Positions 1 through 8,158 of a stretch of 64,000 bases of DNA are shown here, one piece after another. A program made the position numbers and the translations under genes. Source of the DNA: Phycisphaerales bacterium (GTDB lineage: Bacteria; Planctomycetota; Phycisphaerae; Phycisphaerales; UBA1924); NCBI GenBank assembly GCA_020850415.1, contig JADZER010000073.1, positions 61,972 through 125,971 of the forward strand, given 5' to 3'. The first letter of the stretch is position 1. Each line of letters opens with the position of its first letter. Below the pieces are notes generated by a model. It did no database searches. It was given only the letters and a program-made list of their open reading frames with translations, and was not told where the DNA came from.

Positions 1-2
1 CA

Positions 3-638
3 ACCAACAAGCGGCAGACACCCAAGTATCACATCTCCGAGTTCATCCTCTGCGAGTATGTCGCCCAGCACGCGCCGGCACGGGTTCTCGAGTTCGGCTG
101 CGGCACGGGGCGTCACCTGCGTTACCTCCGCGACATCCCCGGCGTGGATGTATTCGGGTTTGATCAAAGCCCGACGATGGTCGAGGGCATCCGGCGCTGG
201 GCCGATCAGGAGTGGCTCGGCTCGCATGTCGCCGTCGGCGCCCCGCTCGGACCGCTCCCCTACGAGGACGGGTCGTTCGACCTGGTCTTCACCGCCTCAG
301 TGCTCGTGCATGTCAGGCCGGAGGATCTCCCCGGCATCCTGCAAGAGCTCGCCCGCGTCAGCCGCGGCCATGTCCTGCATGTCGAGAACCGTCTCGGCTG
401 GAGCGCGCCCTACGCGCCGGACCACGACGGCTGCTGGACGCATGACCTGCCGGGCGCCTATGCGGCGTCGGGCTGGGAGTGCCAGGACATCAGCGGGGGG
501 GATCCGACGCCCGCGCTGTTCCGGGCGTTGGCGCCGGGCTGCGCCGCGAGGTACACGCCGTCGCCCCAGCTCCTGGGGTTGTACGAGGGCATGGTGCGAT
601 CGCTCATGGGGCCGCGGACCCCTCCCCGCTACGCCTGA
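3..638 (+). CDS. Class I SAM-dependent methyltransferase, 5' end outside window
   Basis: The reading frame is already open at the window edge, so the start codon lies upstream and 211 residues are visible. Near residue 28 it reads VLEFGCGTGRHLRYL, the glycine-rich motif I that binds S-adenosylmethionine, followed by an acidic residue at the end of strand 2 (VFGFDQSPTM). Further on, FDLVFTASVLVHV matches motif II/post-II of the Rossmann-fold methyltransferases (Methyltransf_11/25-like). The substrate cannot be read from the sequence. The stop lies 9 bp from the stop of the convergent helicase gene. Known: the family transfers methyl groups to small molecules, lipids or proteins. Inference: cytosolic enzyme, since no signal peptide or membrane segment is visible in the part present. 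Confidence 0.8.
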   Translation, partial: TNKRQTPKYHISEFILCEYVAQHAPARVLEFGCGTGRHLRYLRDIPGVDVFGFDQSPTMVEGIRRWADQEWLGSHVAVGAPLGPLPYEDGSFDLVFTASVLVHVRPEDLPGILQELARVSRGHVLHVENRLGWSAPYAPDHDGCWTHDLPGAYAASGWECQDISGGDPTPALFRALAPGCAARYTPSPQLLGLYEGMVRSLMGPRTPPRYA

Positions 639-647
639 GGCGCCGAT

Positions 648-2759
648 TCAGCCGCCCGTGGTCTCGACCCGGACCCCCTCGGGCAGGGCGTTGAGGAAGC
701 TGCGCCCGTAGCCGGTGGTGAGGACGCGGGGGTCGAGGATCACCACCCGCCCGGTATCCTGGCTCGACCGGATCAGCCGCCCGAACCCCTGCTTGAACCG
801 GATCACCGCCCGCGGCAGCGAGTCCTCCTTGAACGGGTCCCCGCCGCGCTCCTGGATGCGCTCGGTCCGCGCCTCGGTCAGCGGCCGGTCGGGCGGCTCG
901 AAGGGCAGGCGGGTGATGATGACATTCCGAAGCGCCCGCCCACGCACATCGACGCCCTGCCAGAAGCTCGCGGCCCCGAACAGCACAGCCCGGTCGTGGT
1001 CGCGGAACTGGCGGAGGATCTCCGAGCGCGGCCCATCCTGCCCCTGGCAAAAGAGCGGGTAGCCGTCGAACTCCAGATCGGGGCGCGCCAGGCCCGCGAC
1101 CTTGTTGAGCGTCGCGAAGCTCGTGAACAGCACAAACGCCCCGCCCTCGGTGGCCCGCGCGTGGTGGAGAATCCGTTCGGCGAGTGCTTGCTCGTACGAG
1201 GGCGTCGGGGCCGCCCCACCCCGCGGGCCCGGCGATCGGGAGCCGGAGGGCGAGGGCATGGAACGGTCGACGAACACCTCCACCTGGCGCGCGTACTCGA
1301 ACGGGCTGCCGAGCTGCAGGGTGTGGGCGCCCTCGCAGCCGAGGCGCCCGATCGTGTGGGCGAAGGCCGTCTCGGCGTGCTCGGTGGGCTCGTCCGTGCG
1401 CACGGTGCGCGTCGCCAGCGTGGCGCTCGTCAGGATCACGCTGTGCTCGCGGCTGAAGAGGTACTTATCCAGCAGCGGCGCGACATCGACGGGCGAGGCG
1501 GCGATGGAGACGCGGAGGCCCTGGTAGCCGCGGGCGCCGTCCTCGCCCGGCTCCCGCGCCTCGATCCAGTACACGCACTGCTCGGCGGTCTGCTCGACCC
1601 AGGCCTCAGCGACATCGGCGATCGAGACGGCCCGCTCGATGTACGCGGCCAGCTCGAAGCGGTCGGCCTCGTTCTTGGTGTCCTCGCGGAGCGAGCGGAG
1701 GCGCATCCCCAGGTCGTTCATGGCGGGGGTGAGCGGGTTGGGCACGGCCCGGGCCTCGCGGACCCGCCCGTTGCGCACCCCCGACGACCGCTCGAGGTTG
1801 AGCAGGGCCTCGAAGTAGTCCCGCGACGCCTGCTCGCACCGGCGCACCAGCGCGATCGCCCGCTCGACCGACTCGGTGTCGCCGTGCAGGTTCATCAGGT
1901 TCGCGAGGTACCCCCGCTGCGTGCGGGCCTGGTAGAGCGTCGCGAGCAGGTGGTTGACTCGGCCCTCCGAGAGCGAGAGACCGAAGTGCTCGGCCGCGAC
2001 ATCCTCGACGCAGTGCGCCTCGTCGAGGATCACATGGTGGTACTGCGGCAGGAACCCGACGCCCTTGGCCCGCAGCGCCAGATCCGAGAAGAACAGCGCG
2101 TGGTTGCAGATGAGCAGGTGCGACTTCTCCATGGCCCGCCGGGCGGACTGGTAGAAGCACTGCTCGTAGTGCGGGCACTTGCGCCCCATGCAGTTGGTCG
2201 AGTCCGACTGCACCTTGTCCCACACCCCCATCCGCTCCACCGTTGGCAGGGTGCTCAGCGTGCCGTCGGCCGTGTCATACGCCCACTCCTCGATGATGTG
2301 CAGGCTGCGCCGCGCCGCGGCGTCGGTCAGCAGCTTGTCCTGGCGGGCGCTCGCGAGCTTGAGGCGCCGGATCGACACATAGTTGCCGCGCCCTTTGACC
2401 AGACAGGCGAGGAGGTCGCCGGCCCACTCTCCCGGCTCCCCGCCCTCGGCGACCGGCTCGAGCGTCGCCCGGAGCAGCGGGATATCCCGCTCAATCAACT
2501 GCTCCTGGAGCGCGATCGTGTTGGTCGCCACCACCACCGTCTCGCCCCGCCCCAGGCACCGCTGGATGGCCGGGACAAGGTAGGCGAATGACTTGCCCAC
2601 CCCGGTGCCCGCCTCGACGAGCAGGGTCTCCTTCCGCTCCATCGCCCCCGCAACCCGCTCGGCCATGCGGAGCTGCTGGTCGCGGGGCTCGTACTCGGGC
2701 CCGAGGGCCCGGGCGATGGGGCCGTCGAGACCCAGGATGGCGGCGGGGCCGGGGGGCAT
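648..2759 (-). CDS. dinG: DinG/XPD-type ATP-dependent DNA helicase
   Basis: A 703-aa superfamily 2 helicase of the Rad3/XPD/DinG group. Walker A is EAGTGVGKSFAYL (about residue 46). Four cysteines around residues 190-205 (NCMGRKCPHYEQC) fit the iron-sulfur cluster domain, followed by the DEAH box (ILDEAHCVED). The C-terminal helicase domain contains SFWQGVDVRG and GRLIRSSQDTGRVVILDPR, the usual motifs V/VI. The role is 5'-3' unwinding of DNA or R-loops during repair. An ATG at 2795 would add 12 residues, but those codons lie in a degenerate GGCACCGAGGCATCAA repeat, so 2759 is preferred. It is the last gene of a minus-strand run after truB, about 50 bp downstream of the truB stop. It is probably co-transcribed with it. 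Confidence 0.88.
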   Translation of the reverse strand: MPPGPAAILGLDGPIARALGPEYEPRDQQLRMAERVAGAMERKETLLVEAGTGVGKSFAYLVPAIQRCLGRGETVVVATNTIALQEQLIERDIPLLRATLEPVAEGGEPGEWAGDLLACLVKGRGNYVSIRRLKLASARQDKLLTDAAARRSLHIIEEWAYDTADGTLSTLPTVERMGVWDKVQSDSTNCMGRKCPHYEQCFYQSARRAMEKSHLLICNHALFFSDLALRAKGVGFLPQYHHVILDEAHCVEDVAAEHFGLSLSEGRVNHLLATLYQARTQRGYLANLMNLHGDTESVERAIALVRRCEQASRDYFEALLNLERSSGVRNGRVREARAVPNPLTPAMNDLGMRLRSLREDTKNEADRFELAAYIERAVSIADVAEAWVEQTAEQCVYWIEAREPGEDGARGYQGLRVSIAASPVDVAPLLDKYLFSREHSVILTSATLATRTVRTDEPTEHAETAFAHTIGRLGCEGAHTLQLGSPFEYARQVEVFVDRSMPSPSGSRSPGPRGGAAPTPSYEQALAERILHHARATEGGAFVLFTSFATLNKVAGLARPDLEFDGYPLFCQGQDGPRSEILRQFRDHDRAVLFGAASFWQGVDVRGRALRNVIITRLPFEPPDRPLTEARTERIQERGGDPFKEDSLPRAVIRFKQGFGRLIRSSQDTGRVVILDPRVLTTGYGRSFLNALPEGVRVETTGG

Positions 2760-2780
2760 TGTTTGGAGTTTATCCGGAAG

Positions 2781-2816
2781 AAGGCACCGAGGCATCAAGG
2801 CACCGAGGCATCAAGG
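2781..2816. repeat. Degenerate GGCACCGAGGCATCAA array (family B-like)
   Basis: Two tandem copies of GGCACCGAGGCATCAA plus a partial third lie between the truB stop and the likely dinG start. They resemble the GAAGGCACGGAGGCACGAAGG arrays at 30.0, 31.8, 32.3 and 33.0 kb and may be a decayed member of that family. Confidence 0.6.
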
Positions 2817-3530
2817 GAGAGGGAGGAGGTCGCCCTCGAGCAGCGGGTCAGGAAGGGCCTCGAGGGTGGATGCCCGGTCGATGGTGAACTCCCCGACGGC
2901 CGTGCGCCGGAGCCCCGCCAGCATGCCGCCGGTCCCCAGGGCGAGGCCGAGGTCCCGGGCGAGGGAGCGGATGTAGGTGCCCTTGCCGCAGCGGATGTCG
3001 AGCACCAGGCGAGGGAAGGCGTACTCCAGGATCTCGATCGCGTGGATGATGACCGGGCGGGGCTTCATCTCCGGGGCCTCGCCGGCGCGGGCGAGCTTGT
3101 ACGCCCGCTCGCCGTCGATCCAGATGGCCGAGTGGGCGGGCGGGGCCTGGGCGATCGTCCCGACGAACCTCGAGCACGCGCCCCGCACCTCGTCGCGCGA
3201 CGGGGCGCGGAGCACACTGATCTCGGTCAGCTCGCCCTCGCGGTCGTCGGTGGTCGAGCGGTGGGCGAGGTCCACCTCGGCCAGATACCGCTTCTCCCCC
3301 GCCATGACCTGGTCGCACAGGCGGGTCGCCTCGCGCCCGATGAGGACGACGACCACGCCGGTGGCGAGCGGGTCGAGCGTGCCGCCGTGGCCGACCTTGG
3401 TGTTCTTGGGCGCCCCGCCGCGCCGGAGCTTGGCCTTGATCACGCGGCAGACGGACATGGAGGAGACGCCGAGCGGCTTGTCGATGACGAGCAGACCGAC
3501 GGGGGTGGTGGGTTGGCGGGGGTCGGTCAT
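2811..3530 (-). CDS. truB: tRNA pseudouridine(55) synthase TruB
   Basis: A 239-aa enzyme that converts U55 to pseudouridine in the T-loop of tRNAs. The N-terminus reads GLLVIDKPLGVSSMSVCR, the classic TruB opening. VGHGGTLDPLATGVVVV contains the catalytic aspartate (GTLDPLA), and KRYLAEVDL and RCGKGTYIRSLARDLG are further family motifs. The length is shorter than E. coli TruB because the C-terminal PUA domain is absent, which is common. The start ATG (3530) overlaps the TGA of the upstream glycosyltransferase in an ATGA arrangement, suggesting translational coupling. The usual rbfA/ribF neighbours are not seen. Confidence 0.93.
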   Translation of the reverse strand: MTDPRQPTTPVGLLVIDKPLGVSSMSVCRVIKAKLRRGGAPKNTKVGHGGTLDPLATGVVVVLIGREATRLCDQVMAGEKRYLAEVDLAHRSTTDDREGELTEISVLRAPSRDEVRGACSRFVGTIAQAPPAHSAIWIDGERAYKLARAGEAPEMKPRPVIIHAIEILEYAFPRLVLDIRCGKGTYIRSLARDLGLALGTGGMLAGLRRTAVGEFTIDRASTLEALPDPLLEGDLLPLP

Positions 3531-5524
3531 TCGGGGGGGAGCCTCTCGACGAACGCCAGCTTCTCCGAGCGTCCTTTGGTGTAGTGGTATCCGGATGCGT
3601 ACTCCACCGCCCACAGGTCCTCCGGGTGCGAGAGATAGCTGTCTTCGGCGTAGACCGAGACCACCGCCAGGCCATCCGGGTTCGCGGCAAACCACGCCAT
3701 GAGTTCTTTCGGCTCGGTGTAACTGGGCCGCCCTCTCCCGAACCAGACCAGGCTGTCCTCGCGCAGGCCCACCCAGGTCACTGGGCCGCCGTCGGCCAGC
3801 TCGGTCGCCCGATGTTGCGCCCATTGCGTCATGCCGAAGAAGCCGGGGGCGGCGGAGGCGAGGAAACTCACGAGCAGCAACACGGCGATAGCGACCGACC
3901 AGCGCTGTGCGCCCGGGAGGTTTTTGCGAATCAGCTCTCTCACGCTGGCAATGCCCATGATGAGCGCGAACGGCAGCAGCAAGCACGCCACGAACGCTGA
4001 TGGGGCGCCGATCGAGACGAGCGCGCCGAGGCCGACCACGGCAATCAGCACGACGCCCACGACCGCCCAGATCCACGCACCGCGTTGCGCCCGTGTTCGT
4101 TGCGCCTCACGCAGCGATGACCACGCCATCAGCCCCCGCGCCGTGAGTAGCGCCACCGCCGGATACAACGGCATCGTGTAGTGCGGCAGCTTGGTGCCGA
4201 CGAGCTCGAACACCAGCCAGGAGGGGAGCATCCAGGCGAGGAGGAAGGCCTCGGGACGGCGGGTGACGCGGAGGGAGCGCAAGGTAGCAAGCGACGAAGC
4301 GACGGAGCGACGGAGCGACGGAGGGACCCGCGCCCCTCCGGCCCCCTCTCCCGCCCCCGGCGGGAGAGGGCTGGGGAGAGGGCTCTTTCTTCTACGCTTC
4401 TCTTCTCTGCCTCTCTTTCCTTCGATGCTGCCGAGCCCGCGCCGCCACGCGCGCCCAATCGACAGCCCCGTCAACAGCGACCCCGGCCAGAACAGCACCA
4501 CTAGCAGCACGATGTGATACCCCGGCGGCCCCCAGTGCCCCTCCTTCGCGCCGCCCGCCCGACCGAACACCTCGTCGTACACGATCGACCAGTACTCCCC
4601 GAACCCCTCCTGCCGCGCGACCGCCCAGACCCAAGGCGCTACCGCCGCGACCACGATCATGACCCCCAACACCGGGCGAGTTGCCCGCAGCCACCGCCAG
4701 TTCCGCGAGAACACTGATAGCCACGCGGCGGTGAGGACGATCACCATCGGCGTGATAGGCCCCTTCGTCAGCACCCCGAGCGCGACGAACACCCAGAGGA
4801 GAAACGACGGAGCGACGGAGCGACGGACCGACGAAGGGAGTTGGATTGAAGACAGAGAAGGGGTAGGAGTCGGAGAAGAAGGAGCCCTCTCCCCAACCCT
4901 CTCCCGCCGGGGGCGGGAGAGGGGGCAAGTCAGGGACGATCTCTGCGAGGCGCGGCGCCAGAGTCGCCAGAGCTGGCCCATCGCGAGCGTCGTGCATGCG
5001 ACCATGACCATGTCGGCGCGGGCCTGGTGGGCCTCCCACACGAACACCGGCGACACCGCCAGCAGGCACGCCCCCACCCACCCCACCCGCGGATCGAACA
5101 TCGAGCAGCCGATCCGCCAGGTCGCCAGCACGATCACCAGCCCCGCCACCAGCGACGGCACGCGGTACATCCAGATCGCGTCCTTGAGCGGGTCACCCCC
5201 GGTGAAGACCGCGGCACTGGCCGCCTGCAACCAGTAGATCAGCGGCGGCTTGTTGAGCCGGGGCTTGCCCCCGACCATCGGCACCGCCAGCCCGCCCGAG
5301 TGCAGCTCGGGGTCCCGCTCGGCCTCCGGAAGCGCCACGCTCTCGTACATCTGGCGGCTGGCCTGGGCGAACCGCGACTCGTCCCGATCCACCGGCGGGA
5401 TGCTGAAGAACCCGGGCAGATAGACTGTGCAACAAAGCAGCACCAGCGCCAGAGCCCCCAGCGGGCCCGAGGCGTGCTTTCGGAGGTTGTCGCGAGCGAG
5501 CATGGCGCCCAGATCGATCCGCAT
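3527..5524 (-). CDS. Multi-span membrane glycosyltransferase (PMT/ArnT-like, GT83-type)
   Basis: A 665-aa polytopic protein with the N-terminal signature of lipid-linked sugar transferases: a first membrane helix, then PPVDRDESRFAQASRQM, where the acidic DxDE pair in the first periplasmic loop is the conserved catalytic region of PMT_2/ArnT proteins. KPRLNKPPLIYWLQ is also family-typical. It probably moves a sugar from a polyprenyl-phosphate carrier to lipid A or a surface glycan. Two loops (about residues 200-240 and 360-413) are made of repeat-derived, Arg/Ser/Pro-rich sequence encoded by GCGACGGA arrays and a CCCTCTCCCGCC hairpin. The frame stays open through both. The alternative start at 5503 would avoid overlap with the divergent phosphatase gene. 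Confidence 0.82.
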   Translation of the reverse strand: MRIDLGAMLARDNLRKHASGPLGALALVLLCCTVYLPGFFSIPPVDRDESRFAQASRQMYESVALPEAERDPELHSGGLAVPMVGGKPRLNKPPLIYWLQAASAAVFTGGDPLKDAIWMYRVPSLVAGLVIVLATWRIGCSMFDPRVGWVGACLLAVSPVFVWEAHQARADMVMVACTTLAMGQLWRLWRRASQRSSLTCPLSRPRRERVGERAPSSPTPTPSLSSIQLPSSVRRSVAPSFLLWVFVALGVLTKGPITPMVIVLTAAWLSVFSRNWRWLRATRPVLGVMIVVAAVAPWVWAVARQEGFGEYWSIVYDEVFGRAGGAKEGHWGPPGYHIVLLVVLFWPGSLLTGLSIGRAWRRGLGSIEGKRGREEKRRRKSPLPSPLPPGAGEGAGGARVPPSLRRSVASSLATLRSLRVTRRPEAFLLAWMLPSWLVFELVGTKLPHYTMPLYPAVALLTARGLMAWSSLREAQRTRAQRGAWIWAVVGVVLIAVVGLGALVSIGAPSAFVACLLLPFALIMGIASVRELIRKNLPGAQRWSVAIAVLLLVSFLASAAPGFFGMTQWAQHRATELADGGPVTWVGLREDSLVWFGRGRPSYTEPKELMAWFAANPDGLAVVSVYAEDSYLSHPEDLWAVEYASGYHYTKGRSEKLAFVERLPPE
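4291..4385. repeat. In-gene repeat insert 1: GCGACGGA array plus CTCTCCC hairpin
   Basis: Positions 4291-4326 hold four tandem GCGACGRA octamers. Positions 4344-4370 form a perfect inverted repeat (CCCTCTCCCGCC...GGCGGGAGAGGG), followed by CTGGGGAGAGGGCTC. The segment lies in the glycosyltransferase gene and adds a low-complexity loop without shifting frame. The hairpin unit is in the opposite orientation to that in the second copy at 4.8 kb, while the octamer array keeps its orientation. Confidence 0.8.
4804..4923. repeat. In-gene repeat insert 2: GACGGAGC array plus CTCTCCC hairpin
   Basis: A second copy in the same gene. The array (GACGGAGC-type octamers) runs 4804-4839. GAGCCCTCTCCCCAA (4883-4896) precedes the perfect hairpin CCCTCTCCCGCC...GGCGGGAGAGGG at 4897-4923. 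The reading frame is again kept open. Confidence 0.8.
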
Positions 5525-6281
5525 CTCGTGGGAGCATAATCACAGCCTGGCGCTGCCGATCAGGGCGGGCCACGCGATCTGGTGGCTCTGGTCCCCCGTC
5601 CACCGCTGGGCCGGGACCGACCGACGCCGCGCCTGGGCCATGCCCGGCCTCTACGGCCTGATCAGCGTGCTGGTGCTCTGGCCCCTCGATGCATGGGTGA
5701 TGGGGCTGGTGACGGCCGGCGGCACGCGCGGGTCGCTCCCCATCGGCGGCGACATCCGGCGCGAGCTCGAGGCCCTCCAGCAGTTCGGCCAGGGGGGGAT
5801 GACCGTCCTGGTCGCCCTGGCGATCTGGCTGCTCGACCCGCCCAACCGCCGGCGCCTGCTGGACTGGCTGGGCGCGGTCGGTGCCGCGGCGGTGCTGTCT
5901 TTCGGTCTCAAGATGCTGCTGGGCCGACCCCGGCCGGTGCTCGACGAGCCTGACCTGCTCCTTGGGCCGCTGGGCATGTACCCCCTCCCGACCGACGATG
6001 GGCCGGTCGTCTCCCGCGCTTGGGCGTTCTGGCAGGAAGGGGTCGGGAGGCTCTGGTCAATGCCCTCGAGCCACACCGTGTACGCCGTGGTAGCGGCGGC
6101 GATGCTCGCCGGGTGGTATCCCCGGCTGCGGTGGCTGATGGTCGTGATGGCCGGGCTGGTGGGATGCTCGCGGGTGGCGTTCGGGGCCCACTACCCGTCC
6201 GATGTTGCCGCGGGGGTGGCGGTGGGGCTCATGGCGGTGGGGTTTGCCCGGCGATTGGGGCTGTCGGGGCCGCGGGCCTGA
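5502..6281 (+). CDS. PAP2-family membrane phosphatase
   Basis: A 259-aa integral membrane phosphatase with all three signatures of the PAP2/haloperoxidase superfamily: KMLLGRPRP (motif 1), SMPSSHTVYA (motif 2, with PSSH in place of PSGH) and SRVAFGAHYPSD (motif 3, carrying the catalytic histidine and aspartate). Five or six hydrophobic segments are visible. Likely substrates are undecaprenyl pyrophosphate, phosphatidylglycerol phosphate or another lipid phosphate, with the active site facing the periplasm. The start is uncertain. ATG 5502 overlaps the divergent glycosyltransferase by 23 bp, and the next in-frame ATG is at 5640, just before the first clear membrane helix. Codon use between the two is gene-like, so the longer form is given. 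Confidence 0.82.
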   Translation: MAPRSIRISWEHNHSLALPIRAGHAIWWLWSPVHRWAGTDRRRAWAMPGLYGLISVLVLWPLDAWVMGLVTAGGTRGSLPIGGDIRRELEALQQFGQGGMTVLVALAIWLLDPPNRRRLLDWLGAVGAAAVLSFGLKMLLGRPRPVLDEPDLLLGPLGMYPLPTDDGPVVSRAWAFWQEGVGRLWSMPSSHTVYAVVAAAMLAGWYPRLRWLMVVMAGLVGCSRVAFGAHYPSDVAAGVAVGLMAVGFARRLGLSGPRA

Positions 6282-6318
6282 CTTCGGGCATCGGCCCGGT
6301 TACACTTGCGGCCCAGCC

Positions 6319-6407
6319 GGAGAGGTGTCCGAGCGGCTGAAGGAGCACGGCTGGAATCCGTGTTGTCGGGGCAACCCGGCACGGGGGTTCGAATCCCCCC
6401 CTCTCCG
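6319..6407 (+). tRNA. tRNA-Ser (anticodon GGA)
   Basis: An 89-nt tRNA with acceptor arms GGAGAGG/CCTCTCC, D-arm, anticodon stem CACGG/CCGTG around the loop CTGGAAT (anticodon GGA, reading UCC/UCU), the long variable arm typical of serine tRNAs (TTGTCGGGGCAACCCGGCA) and a T-arm GGGGGTTCGAATCCCCC. CCA is not encoded. Confidence 0.95.
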
Positions 6408-6443
6408 CTTTTCCAGTTCCTCCCGGTTTGGCCGGGGAGGGAT

Positions 6444-6480
6444 CGAGCCCCCGCGTCAGGCAGTGACGCCCGGGGGCTCG
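6444..6480. terminator. Hairpin between tRNA-Ser and the next gene
   Basis: CGAGCCCCCGCGTCA pairs with TGACGCCCGGGGGCTCG across a 5-nt loop, leaving a 2-nt bulge. It follows the tRNA by 36 bp. No T tract follows, so it is only a possible terminator or RNA-processing signal. Confidence 0.45.
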
Positions 6481-6584
6481 TTGGCCGTAGCGGGACGCGG
6501 CCCGGGTTTGCCAAGCCAATCGGTTGCTCTGCGCCGTCCCGCTTGCGGAAGCCACGGCCGGTCTCGGGCTGCTTACCCTGCATT

Positions 6585-7925
6585 ATGGACAATGGCATCT
6601 CCAAACTGCAGGACCGGATCGGGCGATCCCGCGGGGAATGGACGGCCGGCGAGCTTGCGCCGGTCGCTCTCGATCTCGGGGTTCGGCTGGTCAGCCTGCT
6701 GCATGTCGGGAGCGACGGGCTGCTCAAGACCCTGGACTTCGCGGTCAGGAGCGAGGCGCACCTGCGCCGGGTCCTCTCGTGCGGCGAGCGGGCCGATGGC
6801 TCGAGCCTCTTCACGGGTCTGAGCGCTGGCGCCTCGGACATCGTGCTGCGCCCCCGCCCCGAGACGGCGTTCCTCGATCCGTTTGCGCAGGACCCGACGC
6901 TGTGCGTCCTCTGCGGCCACGACGGCCCGGACTCCCGCCCGCTGCCGGAGTCGCCGGACACGGTCGTCCGCCGGGCGTTCCAGCGGGTCGACGAGCAGAC
7001 CGGCATCCGGCTGGAGGCCCTGGGCGAGATCGAGTTCTTCCTCGGCCGGGCCGCGACCGACGCCGACGCGCACTGCGCCAACGACGGGGGCTACCACTCG
7101 ACCTCGCCGTTCGTCCACGGCGAGCAGCTGCGCCGGCGCGCGCTGCTCTGTCTGGCCGAGATGGACATCCCGGTGAAGTACGGGCACGCCGAGGTCGGGT
7201 ACATCGACGCGCCGGAGCCGGGCGGGCTGATCTGGGAGCAGCACGAGGTGGAGCTCGATCTGCTGCCGCTGCCCCGTGCCGCGGAGGCGATCGTGCTGGC
7301 GCAGTGGGTCATCCGGAACCTGGCGCGGCGCGAGGGGCTGCAGTGCAGCACCGAGCCGATCGTCGGCGCGGGCCACGCCGGGAATGGGCTTCATGTCCAT
7401 TTCGCGTTCGCCAAGGCTGGGCGCCACCAGGCGGTGCTCGAGCCCGACGGCCGGATGGGTGAGTCGGCACGATGGCTGACGGCGGGGCTCACGGAGATGG
7501 CCGGCGCCCTCATGGCGTTCGGCAATCGGAGCGCCGGGTCGTTCGTCCGGCTCAACCAGGGCAAGGAGTCGCCAACACGACTCGGCTGGGGCGTGCGCGA
7601 CCGCGGGGCACTCGTGCGAGTCCCACTCCTGCCGGCCGGTGAGTCCGAGAACTCCCCGCCGCCGACGGTCGAGTTCCGCCTGCCCGACGGCTCGGCCCAC
7701 CCCCACCTGCTCCTGGCGGCCGCGGCGCAGGCCATGGCGCACGGGCGTGAGTCCGGAGCGGGAGATGCCCCGGGGGCAGCCGCCCCGACGACACTGCCCC
7801 GAAATGCGCTGGAGATCGGCGAGGCGTTGGGGCGTCATCGCGTGGCGCTGGAGCGGGGCAGCGTGTTTCCCGGCACGCTGATCGACGCGCTCGGCGCCCG
7901 GCTCCGCGGCGCCGCGGTGAGGTGA
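6585..7925 (+). CDS. Glutamine-synthetase-family protein
   Basis: A 446-aa protein aligned by eye with glutamine synthetase. EIEFFLG corresponds to the metal-binding EPEFF motif. AGHAGNGLHVHFAF is the ATP-binding G-x-G-x-H-x-H signature. RSAGSFVRLNQGKESPTR matches the substrate loop, and TVEFRLPDGSAHPHL corresponds to IEFRFPDPAANPYL. The reaction in the family is ATP-dependent ligation of ammonia or an amine to glutamate. The N-terminal beta-grasp part looks divergent, and a region where GSI has a metal glutamate is replaced by YIDAPEPGGLIWEQHE. It may therefore be a gamma-glutamyl-amine ligase or a diverged paralogue rather than the housekeeping enzyme. No PII gene or other nitrogen gene is adjacent. 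Start chosen at the first ATG after the hairpin. Confidence 0.75.
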   Translation: MDNGISKLQDRIGRSRGEWTAGELAPVALDLGVRLVSLLHVGSDGLLKTLDFAVRSEAHLRRVLSCGERADGSSLFTGLSAGASDIVLRPRPETAFLDPFAQDPTLCVLCGHDGPDSRPLPESPDTVVRRAFQRVDEQTGIRLEALGEIEFFLGRAATDADAHCANDGGYHSTSPFVHGEQLRRRALLCLAEMDIPVKYGHAEVGYIDAPEPGGLIWEQHEVELDLLPLPRAAEAIVLAQWVIRNLARREGLQCSTEPIVGAGHAGNGLHVHFAFAKAGRHQAVLEPDGRMGESARWLTAGLTEMAGALMAFGNRSAGSFVRLNQGKESPTRLGWGVRDRGALVRVPLLPAGESENSPPPTVEFRLPDGSAHPHLLLAAAAQAMAHGRESGAGDAPGAAAPTTLPRNALEIGEALGRHRVALERGSVFPGTLIDALGARLRGAAVR

Positions 7926-7943
7926 TCCCGCCCGCGCGGGATC
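7924..7943 (+). terminator. Possible terminator hairpin overlapping the stop codon
   Basis: GATCCCGC and GCGGGATC form a perfect 8-bp stem with a 4-nt loop starting inside the stop codon of the glutamine-synthetase-like gene. It is followed by CGGTTTCC rather than a clean T tract. The remaining 215 bp before the next gene show nothing else that could be assigned. Confidence 0.4.
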
Positions 7944-8158
7944 CGGTTTCCGGCGGTACGCTGGCTGCGGTGCAGGCCCCAAACAGGGGCTCCGGCGCGG
8001 CTGGGGCTGCCCTGGGGTGTGCCTCGCGCGCTCTGACCCCGGGAAGGCGGGCAAATCCGGACCTTGCGGTTTGGAGATCGCGGGGGTTCGCCCTACCCTG
8101 TAATTGCGCTGCGGCGGTGCGGCAGGCGTGCTGCGCTGCCCTCGCAGGAGGTGCCGAG

